64,000 nt of DNA from Cucumis sativus (GCF_000004075.3 NC_026660.2:22137498-22201497), one strand, 5' to 3'. Shown: positions 12,499 to 27,423, numbered from the stretch's first letter. Numbers and translations are program-made. Notes: generated by a model from the sequence alone, not told the origin.

Positions 12499-15400
12499 TT
12501 CTTCTTCTTCTTCTCCTCCTCTCTTTCTCTCTTCTTTTACATTGACACCAATACAAACCATGATTTAATTAAAAAAAATCCATCAAATAATCAAAACTTG
12601 AGTGCTTGTTGAAAGCTCACCTATTTCTCGCCAACCAAAGAGTCCAAAAGAAAGCCTTGTTATCCATTTCTTCTTGGTGTTTTCTATCGAAGACCTTGGG
12701 TGGTTTTTCAATTCAACATATTTCTCATTGTGGGGGAGCTTTCATTTTCCCTTTTTAATGTTATGTTACCTATTTCTTTTGTTGGGATATTTTGCTTTGT
12801 ATTTTTTATTTGTACTAAGGCTTTTTAGTTGTTAAATTTTTTTGCTACTTTCTATTGTATTTTAAGCATTAATCTCTTTTCATTCCTTAATGACAAAAGG
12901 GGTTATCTGGTGAGATTATATTATGTGTGCATAAGCTGGCCATGCACTTGCAGATATAAAAAAAGTTATATAACAATTTCAGGCTGCCAAGTGACTGAAA
13001 TATAGTGCCTTTTAGTTATGCTGGTGAAATTAATGGTTTGTTGTTATCACTGTTTTGGCCTTAGTTTTAGAGGGGCTTGTCATCTTTAATGTATATATAT
13101 GTGCTTGTGTTCTGCTATCTCTTACAAAGTTAACGGTATTGCTGAAGAATAAGAAAAACAATTGGCTGAAATTTTCAGTCACTGATTTTCTGTGGTGATA
13201 ATTCCCCATTGCTTTTGTTCAGTATATAATCTTGGAAATTAAAATTGTTGTCTTAAATGTCCGTTTACAATCTAAATTAATTTATTGATATTACTTTTTC
13301 AGGCAGTTTTTTTCAGTTACCTTGGGAATCTACCAGAGGCCCTCGAACATTTCATTGAATGTAGAAATTGGCATAAAGCTCATACTATTTTTACAACTTC
13401 AGTTGCTCATAAATTATTCCTTTCAGGTAATTGTTCACATTGCTTTTGCAATGTACGCTTTCATTACGTAGCTTGGATTTTTACATGTGAAAATCGTAAG
13501 ATGGTTTCAGATCTGCCATTGTTGTATCTATTTAATGTGACAGGAATGTAAAATTCAGGTTTTTTGGTTTAGAACAAATTGTAGTTCCTAATGTTTTATG
13601 TTAGATTTAAATTTCATCTATAAGTCACGTGATACTAGGTCTTCTTTTCTAATGATGGGAAAAGTGGTTGATGCTAAAATCTGTTGATTTTTATTTCCAA
13701 TGATGCAGCTGAGCACTCAGATATATGGAAGTTTGCTACTTCAATGGAGATGCACAAGTCTGAAATAGAAAATTGGGAATTCGGTGCTGGAATTTATATA
13801 TCCTTCTACTCTTTGAGGAGTTCTTTGCAGGAAAACACTGAAGGGAGTGAACTGGTAAGCCCGCCCAAGCTTTTATTTTCTAATATTCTAACTCTGGTGA
13901 TGAGTTTTAGATCCAAAATTTTGGGTCATTTGAATTCGCTCTATGTTCTCGTCTTCCTTTTTATTAAGGTATAATGATACTGCAGGATTCACTTGAGAGC
14001 AGAAATGCTGCTTGTGGGGAATTTCTTGGTCGACTTAATGAATCATTGGCAGTTTGGGGTGACAGATTACCAGTTCAGGCAAGGTATGTAGAATCCTGGG
14101 CTACGACATTTCAATCTTGAAATATGATCTTTTATTTAATTCGGTTGTATTTCTGACTTGTTTAGAATAAAATGCTCAATCTCTTAATTTTTTATTGGGT
14201 TGTATTGATTCCATCAAACTCCTATCCTTCAACCCATTTCTGCACTTTGACTACTTGAAAAGTCCTACAACCTTGCACAACGTCATTAGACAAAATGCAA
14301 ATACAAACCTGATTTGGATTCTTTAATATTTAGAATTATGCATATAAAAGTATCATACACACACACACATTATTTGTATAAACTTAAATTAGGAGCTAGA
14401 AGTGTGGACACAAACACAAGACATGGACACAGATATGACATTACACGGCGATGCGTCAATTTCAAAAAGATTAGGCTACACATGTTGGGGATTCACTATT
14501 TTTTATCATTATTTTAGGATATATATAACACAAAATACTTGACAATTATAAGAGATGAAACGTTTAGATTTCTAACTTCAGTTTTTTATGATTATGTTTT
14601 TTATCTTTGGTAAAAAAAGGCTTTCCTTTTGGTTTTTTATTTTTTATTCTTTTAACATATAATTGATTTGAACTTTAAATTTCTGTCCAACATAAAAGCT
14701 TGGACGATTTTCTCTCCCAGAAAAAAAAAATCCTAGATGTGTCCAAGTGTCTAAACATGTCTTCACATGCAACTATCATGGATTTGACCTAGTGGTAAAA
14801 GAAAAACAGGAGTCTCAATAACCAACTAAGAGGTCAGTGATTCAATTTATGGATGACCACCTACCGACGAATTAGTTTTCTTGACACCCAAATGTAGTGG
14901 AGTTATGTGGGTCGTCTCGTGAGGTTAGTTGAGGTGCATGTAAGCTGGCACAAACACTTTCAGATATAAAAAAATATCTCCGCATATCTAAAACTAAAAA
15001 TAAACACGAAAAGAGCTTGTTCATTTCCGACATGGACACCCAGCCTAAAATGGAATGTATGTGCTTTTTAGGTTGGGAGAAGAGTGAATTGAGCTTTTAT
15101 CCAACTAGATGAAAGATAGACATACAGGGATTACAAAGCGTTTCCTTGTAGTATTTACGTACTTACTGGAGTAAAAGTAAAATAGAAAAATTAGTTATAA
15201 ATTTGAATGTATTTATTTTTGGTGAAGGTAGACAAATTCACTAGGAAATTTTCATGTGAAATTCGAAGGTATTTCAAGCTTTATACGGCAGTATATATAA
15301 TACAGAGATTTAAGAAGTTTGTTTATATTCTGTGTGTATCATATATCTTGTTTATGAACTGCAATTAGACAAGACCTTTTCTTTTTACTTCATATGTGCA

Positions 15401-15677
15401 TTTTTTTTTGGTTACTTTAGTTATTTTTATAGCATCGTAACATCAAGGGATTAGTATTAAGTAATCTATTAATCTATACAGAGTTGTTTACTCCAAGATG
15501 GCCGAGGAGATAAGTAGATTACTTCTATCAGATATTGGGGAGGGTTCTACTCGTGATGCTCAGTTGAGTTGCTTTGACACTATATTTTCTGCCCCAATGC
15601 GAGAGGATCTTCGCTCAAGTCACTTGCAGGATGCAGTTTCTCTTTTTACTTGTTACCTGTCAGAAATCACATCATAG
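8595..15677 (+). CDS. NUP96: Nuclear pore complex protein NUP96 (SAR3/MOS3/PRECOCIOUS)
   Basis: Six exons join in frame: 8595..8628, 9066..11689, 13303..13426, 13709..13854, 13986..14083 and 15482..15677, giving about 1073 residues against about 1046 in Arabidopsis. The start MASSSCLPLVS at 8595 joins the large exon in phase 1; the open frame running back to 8987 is intron. Residues about 75-225 form a Nup98-type S59 autopeptidase domain that includes VGQGLNKPAEVTL and the HFSRFG cleavage-type motif near residues 211-216. An acidic linker follows. The C-terminal helical Nup96 domain (from about LIRRAEFSCWLQES on, with QLDIWRRNGLDFNF) binds the Nup107-160 scaffold. The protein acts at the nuclear envelope in mRNA export; plant mutants are altered in auxin response, immunity and flowering time. 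The introns hold a large microsatellite (12331..12537) and a SINE (14770..14980). Confidence 0.93.
12331..12537. repeat. Compound microsatellite (CTTT)n-(GTTT)n-(CTTT)n-(CTT)n
   Basis: A run of about 200 pyrimidine-rich bases in the NUP96 intron between exons 2 and 3. CTTT repeats come first, then GTTT from about 12359 to 12410, then a longer CTTT tract to about 12494, then CTT and mixed CT units. It creates spurious long open frames on both strands. Confidence 0.97.
12901..12966 (+). repeat. SINE 3'-tail remnant
   Basis: GTGAGATTATATTATGTGTG, then CATAAGCTGGCCATGCACTT and CAGATATAAAAAAA, parallel the 3' end of the SINE at 14770..14980 (GTGAGGTTAGTTGAGGTG, TAAGCTGGCACAAACACTTT, CAGATATAAAAAAA). 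No promoter boxes remain. It lies in a NUP96 intron. Confidence 0.5.
14770..14980 (+). mobile_element. tRNA-derived SINE, near full length
   Basis: A segment of about 200 bp with an RNA polymerase III A-box-like TGACCTAGTGGT (14785..14796) and a degenerate B-box-like GTGATTCAATTTA about 40 bases on. The body includes TTGACACCCAAATGTAGTGG and ends in TAAGCTGGCACAAACACTTT followed by CAGATATAAAAAAA. Two shorter copies of the tail occur at 1448..1497 and 12901..12966. Box positions and length fit a plant tRNA-derived SINE. It lies in the last NUP96 intron. I did not find clear target-site duplications, so the exact ends are uncertain. Confidence 0.6.
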
Positions 15678-16999
15678 TCTTCACCTCTCTGAACACTTTT
15701 TCGAAGCTTCGATTTTTAACCGGAGGTTCGTGTTTTTGCATATAGTCATTACCTCTATCCTTTTCTGTATACATTTGAACAAGTAGAGGCAGGAGTGAAA
15801 TTTTGCAGACCCCCCATGGCCCAACGAACTGCCTAGAGAAATGGTTTGTGATTCCCGAGGTTTCAATATTAGCAATCAACTATAAGAGTTCAAAGGAACG
15901 AAATAAGCTGTTCTTATAAGCCAAATTGGTATTTGATAGAACTATACCTTCTCTTCGAGTGGTCTGTACATCTCAAATTTTAAAAGTTACGGTAGCCTTG
16001 TATTTCCCATGAACAATTTATTGAATTTCACACAGATTTTTACTGACTATCCCTTGCAGTACAGTGGCTTACACTTACACGTTTGATTATTTGCTTTAGT
16101 CACCAAAATATCTACGATTCAAACCATATCATAGGTCATCAAAAAATTTAGAAAATGAGTGAAATATGTCGTACTTTTTAAAAATAAAGTTCTTTATTTT
16201 CTGAAACCTTCTGCTTCCATCATATGTGAAATTACCAAGATCCTAATCTGCTCTCACTACCCTCCTCTCCATTGAGCTCTCTTTTTTACGAGCCCATGAC
16301 CTCTAAGATGAACCTATGGTCAACAACTAATATAAGAGGGCAAAAAAATTAAGTGTATTTTTGGTAAAAGTTAGGCTCACGATGATACATCGTCGGAATA
16401 ATATGGTACATTATAAACTAGAACTATATAATCTAGTGAGATGCAACGAAATTATAACTTAGTACTTTTTTCCTTTAAAGAAATATGAAAAGAAAAAAAG
16501 ATCTTCCTCCCCTCACAATTCCATCTCTCCCCTCCGTTCGAATTTAACTTACGGACATTGTTTTAGAAAAACAAATACATCGTTTTCAAATTAAAGAAAA
16601 AACATTTAATTATTTAAATAACAAAACTTTTCAAAATATTTATAAATAAAATAAAATACATGTATATGTAATAGGATAAATTACCTATCTATGTATGGCA
16701 TCGAAGGGTGATATTTTGTATATTTTAATTTATTCACGGTAATTAAAGCGAATATTTTTTAAAACAACAAAAAAATTAAAATATTTATGGGTCAAATTTT
16801 GAATTCTATTTCTAATAAAAATTGATAGACTTTGGGAGAATTTTACTAAATATTTGATATAATTTGCTGTCTTTTTATCATTTCTAAAAAAAATGTATTT
16901 ATAGGGAGCGGTATGAAATGGAATGATTGGTACGGTCATCGATACCAAATCCATTATTCCAAAGCCTTTTGGATTCTCAAGTTCAGGGAACCACAGAGG
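15678..16999. other. Intergenic, NUP96 3' side to NFS2 5' leader
   Basis: No gene seen. The first part should carry the NUP96 3' UTR. The middle is AT-rich. The stretch at about 16730..16890 resembles the AT-rich inverted-repeat family (words such as AAATTTTGAATTCTATTT, also found near 39280). The last 100 bases are leader sequence of the desulfurase gene. Confidence 0.45.
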
Positions 17000-20665
<3,666 letters not shown>

Positions 20666-21360
20666 AGAGATCCAGTAATACTGAACTCCTTTGTTCGACA
20701 TTCCACAGCTCGAACTTAATAGACCGCAAGGATTATGATATGTTTTTCGCTTTGAAGAAGATTCTCTGTGTCATCTTCAGCGTCACATTTACTATCAAAT
20801 CCTTGTGCATATAGTTTCCTTGTAAGACCATAGAATTCTCATAGTTTCTTAGACTTTAGTGTATTTATAAATTATTTGATTAAGCAATGGGTTTCATGGA
20901 CTACATTTTCTCTCCATAGTTATTGATGGTCGACACTTACCTGCCTTTGTTTTGTTTCAATACAGAAGTTTCAAATTCCTTGGATAAAAAATTATAGTGA
21001 CTCGCTGAACGTATACGAGATTTTAATTATTGCTTAATTAGCTATGTTATTTGGCAATTGCCAAGAGACATCCATAAACATAAGCAATATTTTATGGTTG
21101 CACAAATATGTTAGATGAATTATTGATATATAAAATCACGTAGCTATAAATTTTATTGCTATTATTATTGGTTGACCTAATAGTGTCGATAGTTTTCCTT
21201 ATATAACTTAGAATTTGTTATTAAATATTTTGGGGGAAAAAAAGTGAAAAAGGAGACTAAACTAAAATTTACCCGAGGAGTGTTCACGGTTTGGTTTGGA
21301 GAATCGAACTAGACCAAAATTGAATTGCATTATGTGGTTTGGTTTGGCTTCTCAGTTCAC

Positions 21361-21546
21361 CTTTTATCAACTTACGACGTGGATCACTTATAACTAGATT
21401 TGTAAGATTGAAAGTGGTGTGACTGTCGATTGGAGGTGCGAGATGTAGGTCACCTTTTATCAACTTATGACGTGGATCACTTACAACTAGATTTGTAAGA
21501 TTGAACGTGGTGTGACCGCCGATTGGAGGTGCGAGATGTAGGTGAG
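21361..21546. repeat. Tandem duplication, 93 bp x 2
   Basis: CTTTTATCAACTTACGACGT begins at 21361 and its copy CTTTTATCAACTTATGACGT at 21454. Both copies run on through GATTGGAGGTGCGAGATGTA. The copies differ at only a handful of sites. Confidence 0.9.
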
Positions 21547-21574
21547 AGTGTTGGCTAGTGAAGGCGTAAAGCCT

Positions 21575-21734
21575 TGAATATGAGTGTAAGAGTAAGATAA
21601 GAGTAACAAATGCAAGACGTAGGTGGACCATTAGCTGGTTAAGGCATGAAGTAGTGAATATGAGTCTAAGAGTAAGATGAGAGTAACAGATGTGAGACAT
21701 AGGTGGACTGCTAACTGGTGAAGGTGGGAAGATA
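21575..21734. repeat. Tandem duplication, about 80 bp x 2, degenerate
   Basis: TGAATATGAGTGTAAGAGTA begins at 21575 and TGAATATGAGTCTAAGAGTA at 21655. Both are followed by a GAGTAACA segment and a TAGGTGGAC segment. It directly follows the 93-bp duplication, and GGTGAGAGT/TAGGTGGA words link the two families. Confidence 0.8.
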
Positions 21735-22812
21735 GATTGTGGTTCGTGATTAGTTGAGAGAAGAGATTAAAAAAAAAACTAATCCTAATATATGATAACA
21801 GTTATACTTGTATACGTATACATATAGTTTTTTAAATTCCCTTTTTAAATAAAGGGATTAGAGATAGTGAATGTGTTGAGTAGACTGGAGGGACTCATGA
21901 CATGATGAGTAGGCTGATTGTTTAAATATACTCAAAATCTAGCAATCATAGGTTAATTATTTAATTGTATTCAAATCTTCTAATACCAATTACAACAGTT
22001 ATACTCTATTATAAAATTTGATTTTTTTTTCTTTTTGTTGATAAAATGATATATTTATAAAATTAATATAAACTAAATTGTTTGAAATAATGTTTTGTTC
22101 TACCAAGGATTGAACAAAACTTGTGAGATTTTATGAAAAGTGCTTCCAAAACTAAATGAATAAGAGTATAAATTGGATTTGACTAAAAAAAAAATATCAA
22201 TCCAAATAAAAAGAAGTGCCGTAACAAATAGAATAATATGATGTAAAACGCAAACCATTGCTATCCATTAGTACTTTTACAATAAACTTTGAAAAATATG
22301 TGAAATATATTAAAATATTGTATATCTTTTCAGAGAAACTATCATAATTATTTATTTAACCGATTTAGATTTAAAAAAGAATCTCGCTTCTAATATTTGT
22401 TGAGAGTATAAGAAAAATTGAATATTCCTAAACCTGAGAGGAAGAGTCTTATTATTATTATTATTGTTTTATTCTACTTTTTAATTGAAAAGTTATTTTA
22501 AGCACAATACCATTTAAAAAGATTTATAACTAAAACAAAATATCATAAACTATTATAAATATCATAATCTATTAGATTACGATCATAATCTATTATAACT
22601 TTTCTAAAAAAAATTAGGTAAGATATTTTAAAAATAATAAAATATTAAACTATTTACAAATTAGATTACGATCATAATCTATTAAATTTTTGTATTAAGG
22701 TCTCAAATTACTGTTTAGTTTCAAGGTGTGATTCCATCTTCAAGTTTCCGTCCAATCAAAGTTGTGTTCGTTTGAAAAGTCTCAAAGGAGGAAGCTTCAA
22801 CTCGAACCATCC

Positions 22813-23496
22813 ATGGATTCTAATCGAACTCAAAGTGAATTAAACGGAAGAAGATTAAACCAAAACGCACCTGTTTTGACACCTCTTCAATTAAGTATCG
22901 CAAGAGTAATTTCTCGATCACTGTTCTTCGGTGTGATTCTCATCTTGATTCCTCAAATCACTCCAGTATTCAACGACCAAGGAAAATTCATCACATTCGA
23001 CTCCAAATACCCTGACTCCATAACCAAACAAGAATTCCATGACTTAATCGACGAGCTGAAAACCGCCGAAATTCTCACAGAGGATAAAGAAAGCCTTGTG
23101 TTCATTCCAGAATCTTCGTATTTAAACACCGATGATGCTCCGAATGATTATGCAGATTATTTGAGAAGAATGGGAGCCGATGTAGTAATAGAGAACAGTT
23201 TTTTGCCAGGGGGATTATTTGAGAATGAATTCGATATCGTGTTCACGGTAGGGCAGATCGGAGCCCGATTTGTTGACCGTGTTCTTAGAAGCGGCGGGGC
23301 GGTGGTTCTTCCGGCGACGGATATTTCTGTAAATGTGTATCTTGATGAGTTGAAATATAGGTGCGTTTATTTAAAGGCTTATAGAGTTGAAAGGATCATC
23401 ATGGTGGTGATGAAACCTAGAGCGTCGGAACAATCAGACGCCGGTGAGAAACGCGGTCATCGCCGCCGCCCAAATTGGGTGTACCATAAACAATGA
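22813..23496 (+). CDS. Uncharacterised plant membrane-anchored protein, 227 residues
   Basis: An intronless frame from the ATG at 22813 (MDSNRTQ) to the TGA at 23494..23496. The open frame continues upstream to 22762 without an ATG, so 22813 is the likely start. Residues about 35-60 (ARVISRSLFFGVILILIPQI) make one hydrophobic segment after a hydrophilic, basic N-terminus. The rest is soluble-looking and acidic, with FDIVFTVGQIGARFVDRVLR, GGAVVLPATD and an RRRPNW end. The order of motifs recalls plant single-pass proteins annotated as S-adenosylmethionine-dependent methyltransferase-like, where a FD-VF-G motif is followed by a loop and GG. No clear SAM-binding glycine motif is visible, so I do not assign a function. 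Codon use and length argue for a real gene. Confidence 0.7.
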   Translation: MDSNRTQSELNGRRLNQNAPVLTPLQLSIARVISRSLFFGVILILIPQITPVFNDQGKFITFDSKYPDSITKQEFHDLIDELKTAEILTEDKESLVFIPESSYLNTDDAPNDYADYLRRMGADVVIENSFLPGGLFENEFDIVFTVGQIGARFVDRVLRSGGAVVLPATDISVNVYLDELKYRCVYLKAYRVERIIMVVMKPRASEQSDAGEKRGHRRRPNWVYHKQ

Positions 23497-24867
23497 TTTG
23501 TCTGATACGGATATGTAAGCTTTGGGTGGAGACTTCTCTTTTTCCCACCCTTTTCGAGAAGCTGTGGGAGGCAATTAGGTTAGAGAGGGATTTACTTTTT
23601 CTTTGCTTTTTCTATTCTATTGTTTTATTTTTTTAAAAATACCTCATGAAAGGCATCTAGGAGGGGTAAAAAATCAACAAAAGAATCGAAATATTGGTGT
23701 CAAAATTTTAATTTTACGGATATGTTGAGTTATGAAATTTATAAATTTTATTTAGATTTATGTTTTATTACTCTGAAACTAAATTATAGATATTGATATT
23801 AGTAGTCATAAACTCGTAATAAACTAAGTAGACCACATTTTAGTGGAGCATTATCATGGATGGAAGAAAAAATAATTTTGTAAATAGTTTTAAATTTTTT
23901 TCTCTCTTTCAAATACTTACCTCAAGGAGTGTTAGAGAAAGCCTGGATATTAAATATAAATATAAAAACGAAAGATAATTTTAGGGGTTTGTCAAAAATA
24001 TAACCAAACCACAAAATATATTTATACAGTTGTGAAAACAAAAAAAACCAAGAACATCTAATATATTTGGTAGAAAATTGAGTTTAGATTTGACTACCAA
24101 AATACTTTTTTTTCAAAATCTTTTATATTTGTTAGATTTGGTTGTAGCATGTACCAATATCCAACTATTTTTTTTGTTAAGAAACGTGTAGAAAAAAAAG
24201 TAAAGGAAAGGGGCTTTTGCAAAAAAAAAAAAAATGATAATAGAACCTATGTTACATATTTTTTAAATTTTCAAAAGTAGCAAATTTGAAAGTAATTTGC
24301 AAATTTAAAGGTGATGATCCTCTAGTAGTCATACGATTACCATCAGTAGTATATTTGTCATATTTGCAATACGCAAGAAAATTGTTGTCATAAGTTGTTT
24401 TTCTTTTTTAAATGTTTTGGTCATAAATTGTTTTTCTTAAGGGAAAGGGAAAAGAAATTGTAAGGAAGAACAAACTTTAGTATTTATAAAAAAAATGGTT
24501 GGCTTCATGGAATTTTTATTTTGTTATAGAGCATAAATATTTTATGTTTTTGTTATATTTATGAAAATTTAAGAAAAATAATATTATTATAAATATCAAT
24601 ATAATTTAGGAATATCAAATATACCCAGTCAGTATTTAATGATTTAACAAGCAGTTAAATTAAAGTTAACTCACTATTTGAGCACTTAAAGTGGGAACCA
24701 AAATATCTGCTTTGAAACTTACCAAATAGATTCAATTTTAGGGACCAAAAAGTGTATTCTATCTTTTTCTTCTTGTTATTGTATTTGAAACGAACCTTTA
24801 ATTTTTTATATAAAAACATTAATTATCAGTATTAACAAGAAAAAAAAAAAAAAAGAGGACCGGGATG
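23497..24867. other. Intergenic, AT-rich
   Basis: No gene seen. The start should carry the 3' UTR of the preceding gene. Around 24240..24400 the text (AAAGTAGCAAATTTGAAAGT and later CATATTTGCAATACG) resembles the AT-rich inverted-repeat family. An A-run at about 24839..24854 precedes the cyclin promoter. Confidence 0.45.
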
Positions 24868-25338
24868 TCGGACCGTAACGGCTGGCCCAAATCGGCCCAA
24901 TAAAAGGGTAAATAGGCCCAAACTAAACAAACTGGAGCGTCCAACTCCAACCTGTCCTCAAAGTACTCCTAACGGCTACAAAATTCCAAATTACAATGAA
25001 ACGGCACTCAGCCGTTGGATACGATGATAATCCAACGATCATAAATTCACAAAAAGTAGACCGTTGGAGAGGGCATCCGCGCAGCTTTAAAGAAGAAACA
25101 CAACAGGCCGTAGAGAGAGTAATCGATACAGAAACAAAGACTAAAACAGCGCAATTCTCAGAGCAAACCAAACAAAAAAGGATCGTGAAAGAGAGAAGAA
25201 AGAAGAAGAGGAGTGTATGTGATTGACGAAGTGGCGACAAGAAACAGTGAAGGAGAGACGTTCAACAGTCGTCTCCAACTTTTCATTTTCACTCTGTTTC
25301 CAAGTCTTGAAGGAGTTTTCGGTGGTAAAGAAGAATCA
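24868..25338 (+). promoter_or_regulatory. Cyclin B1 promoter and leader with MSA and GGCCCA elements
   Basis: Three GGCCCA motifs (24884..24889, 24894..24899, 24915..24920) are site II/GCCCR elements bound by TCP factors in growth genes. Four AACGG cores follow: 24877..24881 and 24971..24975 on the plus strand, and two inverted (CCGTT) at 25012..25016 and 25061..25065. The one at 24968..24978 fits the full MSA consensus; the two inverted ones miss it by one base. This clustering is typical of genes transcribed in late G2/M by MYB3R proteins, as expected for a B1 cyclin. The transcription start is not determined; a leader of 100 to 200 bases before the ATG at 25339 is likely. Confidence 0.75.
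24968..24978 (+). promoter_or_regulatory. MSA element, perfect match
   Basis: CCTAACGGCTA matches the mitosis-specific activator consensus YCYAACGGYYA at all eleven positions. It lies 361 bases upstream of the cyclin start codon, counting from its last base. Confidence 0.8.
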
Positions 25339-27405
25339 ATGGCGGCTCGAGCTGTTGTTCCTCAAAGACAACTACGAATCAGAGGTGTGTTTCTCGTCCG
25401 AATCTACTCCTTTTCTCTTCCATTTCCATTCCTTTTGTGAAATTTCAACTTTCTTGTTTTCAATGGGTTAATTTCACGAGTATTGATGTTGTAGATTTAC
25501 CTAGATTTCAGTTCTTCAATCTTTTCTAAGCGTTAGGGTGTTGTTCTTGATTCCCTGAAACTGGTTTTGAAATTTCTTTGAACTTTCCACTTATCATTTT
25601 ATTATTTGGCTTTGGAAAGATGAAGGTAAGCCGAATGTGGTAGCAGCCGAAGGAAGAACAAGAAGAATTCTCAAAGACATAGGCAATCTCGTGCCTGATC
25701 AAGCCGTAGAAGGGAAACACGGGCCCCAACCACCAGATAAGAATAAAGTAACTTTAGTAAATTCTGTCATTTTATTCCATATAAATATTGATTCAGTGAA
25801 AATCCTCGAGATAACTATATTTGCATTTTACAGAGAGCAATCACCAAAAAAATAAATGGAGGAGTTGGGAAGGGAGTTAATGTAACGAAGGCCGCAATTA
25901 CTGAGAAACAGAAACCGAAACCGAAGACTCTACTCAGCTTGGCCGATGAGGGACATATAATCAACATCAAAGATACTAAATCAAAGGACAAGAATAAGAA
26001 ATCTCTGACTTCAACACTTAGTGCTAGAAGCAAGGTAATCGTAACATCCATTTCTAACCCTATTCTCAATCGTTCTTTGTAATATTGTGTTGGTTAATCT
26101 TATGCCAAGTTTTTAATGTCAATTTAATTTGATTCAAAAGGCTGCTTGTGGAATCACCAATAAACCGCTGGATTCTTCAGTAACTAATATTGATGAAGCA
26201 GATGCCAACAATGAATTGGCCGTAGTTGAATACATCGATGACATGTACAAGTTTTACAAGCTTGCAGAAGTAGGCCACTTTTTGCGCCCTCTCATCTTTG
26301 TATATGTTGCCTTCTTCCTTTTTTGTAACCTTTGAAGTTTATTTGGGTTCAGGGTGAGAGCATAGTATCAGATTACATGGGAACACAACCAGATTTGAAT
26401 GCAAAGATGAGATCCATTCTCATAGATTGGTTGATAGAAGTCCATCGAAAGTTTGAATTGATGCCGGAAACCCTTTATCTCGCTGTAAACATCGTCGATC
26501 GATTTCTTTCCTTAAAGACTGTACCAAGGAAGGAACTTCAATTGGTAGGTATCAGCTCTATGCTGATAGCGTGCAAATATGAAGAGATTTGGGCCCCAGA
26601 GGTAAACTTTTTTCTTTCTTTCTTTGACATGAATGATTAGCATTTTAGAGTAGCCTTGACTGTATTGGGTTTGTTCTACCTAAAGAGTTGGACTTTGGAA
26701 ATGTAGGTCAATGACTTTGTAAGTATATCTGCAAATACTTATCAAAGAGAACAAATTCTGGTGATGGAGAAAGTAATCTTGGGTAGGCTGGAATGGCTTC
26801 TAACAGTTCCTACACCTTATGTTTTTCTTGTTCGATATGTAAAGGCTTCTGAGCCATCTGATGATGAGGTGAGTTGTGGGATTCTACAACTTTTTGTTCT
26901 CTTTGATTGAAGAAATGTCAGTATGGAATAAATTGGTTTCATTTTTCTCTTTTTCTTCTCCTCCGAATGTGCAGATGGAGAATATGGTATTTTTTCTGGC
27001 TGAGCTTGGTTTGATGAACTATCAAATATCTATATCATATAGCCCTTCAACGATTGCTTCAGCCGCTGTTTATGTTGCACGATGTACACTTGAAAAGAAC
27101 CCTATTTGGACAGCCACTTTGCATCACCATACAGGCTATGTTGAAGAGGAGTTGAAGTATATTAACAAACTTCCCTGGAAGTTCCTTCTTTTTTTCTGTC
27201 TAAATCAGCAGTAACTTCAAAATATGATCTAATGGTAAATTTCTATGACAGGGAATGTGCAGAACTCCTTGTGAACCTGCACCGTGGAGTTGTAGATTCC
27301 AAGCTCAAGGCTGTGTATAGAAAGTATACAAGTCCAGATCGTCGTGCTGTTTCTCTTCTTCCCCCAGCCAAAAGTTCAACTCCAGATTGCAGTCCAGAAG
27401 TATGA
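25339..27405 (+). CDS. CYCB1: G2/mitotic-specific B1-type cyclin
   Basis: Eight exons join in frame: 25339..25384, 25620..25747, 25834..26034, 26141..26269, 26353..26601, 26707..26868, 26975..27156 and 27252..27405, for 416 residues. The start MAARAVVPQ is the usual B1 opening. A destruction box RRILKDIGN lies at residues 30-38 (RxxLxxIxN) for APC/C degradation, and a Lys/Ser-rich linker ends TLSARSKAACG. The cyclin N box begins at [20 protein letters not shown] and includes [18 protein letters not shown] and [11 protein letters not shown]. The C box includes [16 protein letters not shown] and HHTGY. The C-terminus ([20 protein letters not shown]) is also B1-like. It activates CDKs at the G2/M transition in the nucleus. 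The promoter has MSA elements and the 3' UTR a 29-bp tandem repeat. I cannot separate CYCB1;1 to CYCB1;4 from sequence alone. Confidence 0.95.
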
Positions 27406-27423
27406 AGATTAGTAATGTAGTGT

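Larger units (their letters stand above)
20666..22812. other. Intergenic, NFS2 3' side to the 227-residue protein gene
   Basis: No gene seen. NFS2 3' UTR comes first. Two families of tandem duplication lie at 21361..21546 and 21575..21734. From about 22440 the DNA is very AT-rich and contains two copies of the near-palindrome TTAGATTACGATCATAATCT (near 22573 and 22661). The minus-strand open frame at 21284..21700 only reflects the tandem repeats. Confidence 0.5.

Noticed and set aside
12254-12612. Long overlapping frames encoding poly-KERK or FLSFFLS repeats
   Set aside because: They are pure translation of the CTTT/GTTT microsatellite on both strands and lie within a NUP96 intron.
21284-21700. 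Minus-strand 138-codon frame with repeated PPIGGHTTFNLTNL
   Set aside because: The repeated peptide follows from the 93-bp tandem duplication. There is no start context and no known family.
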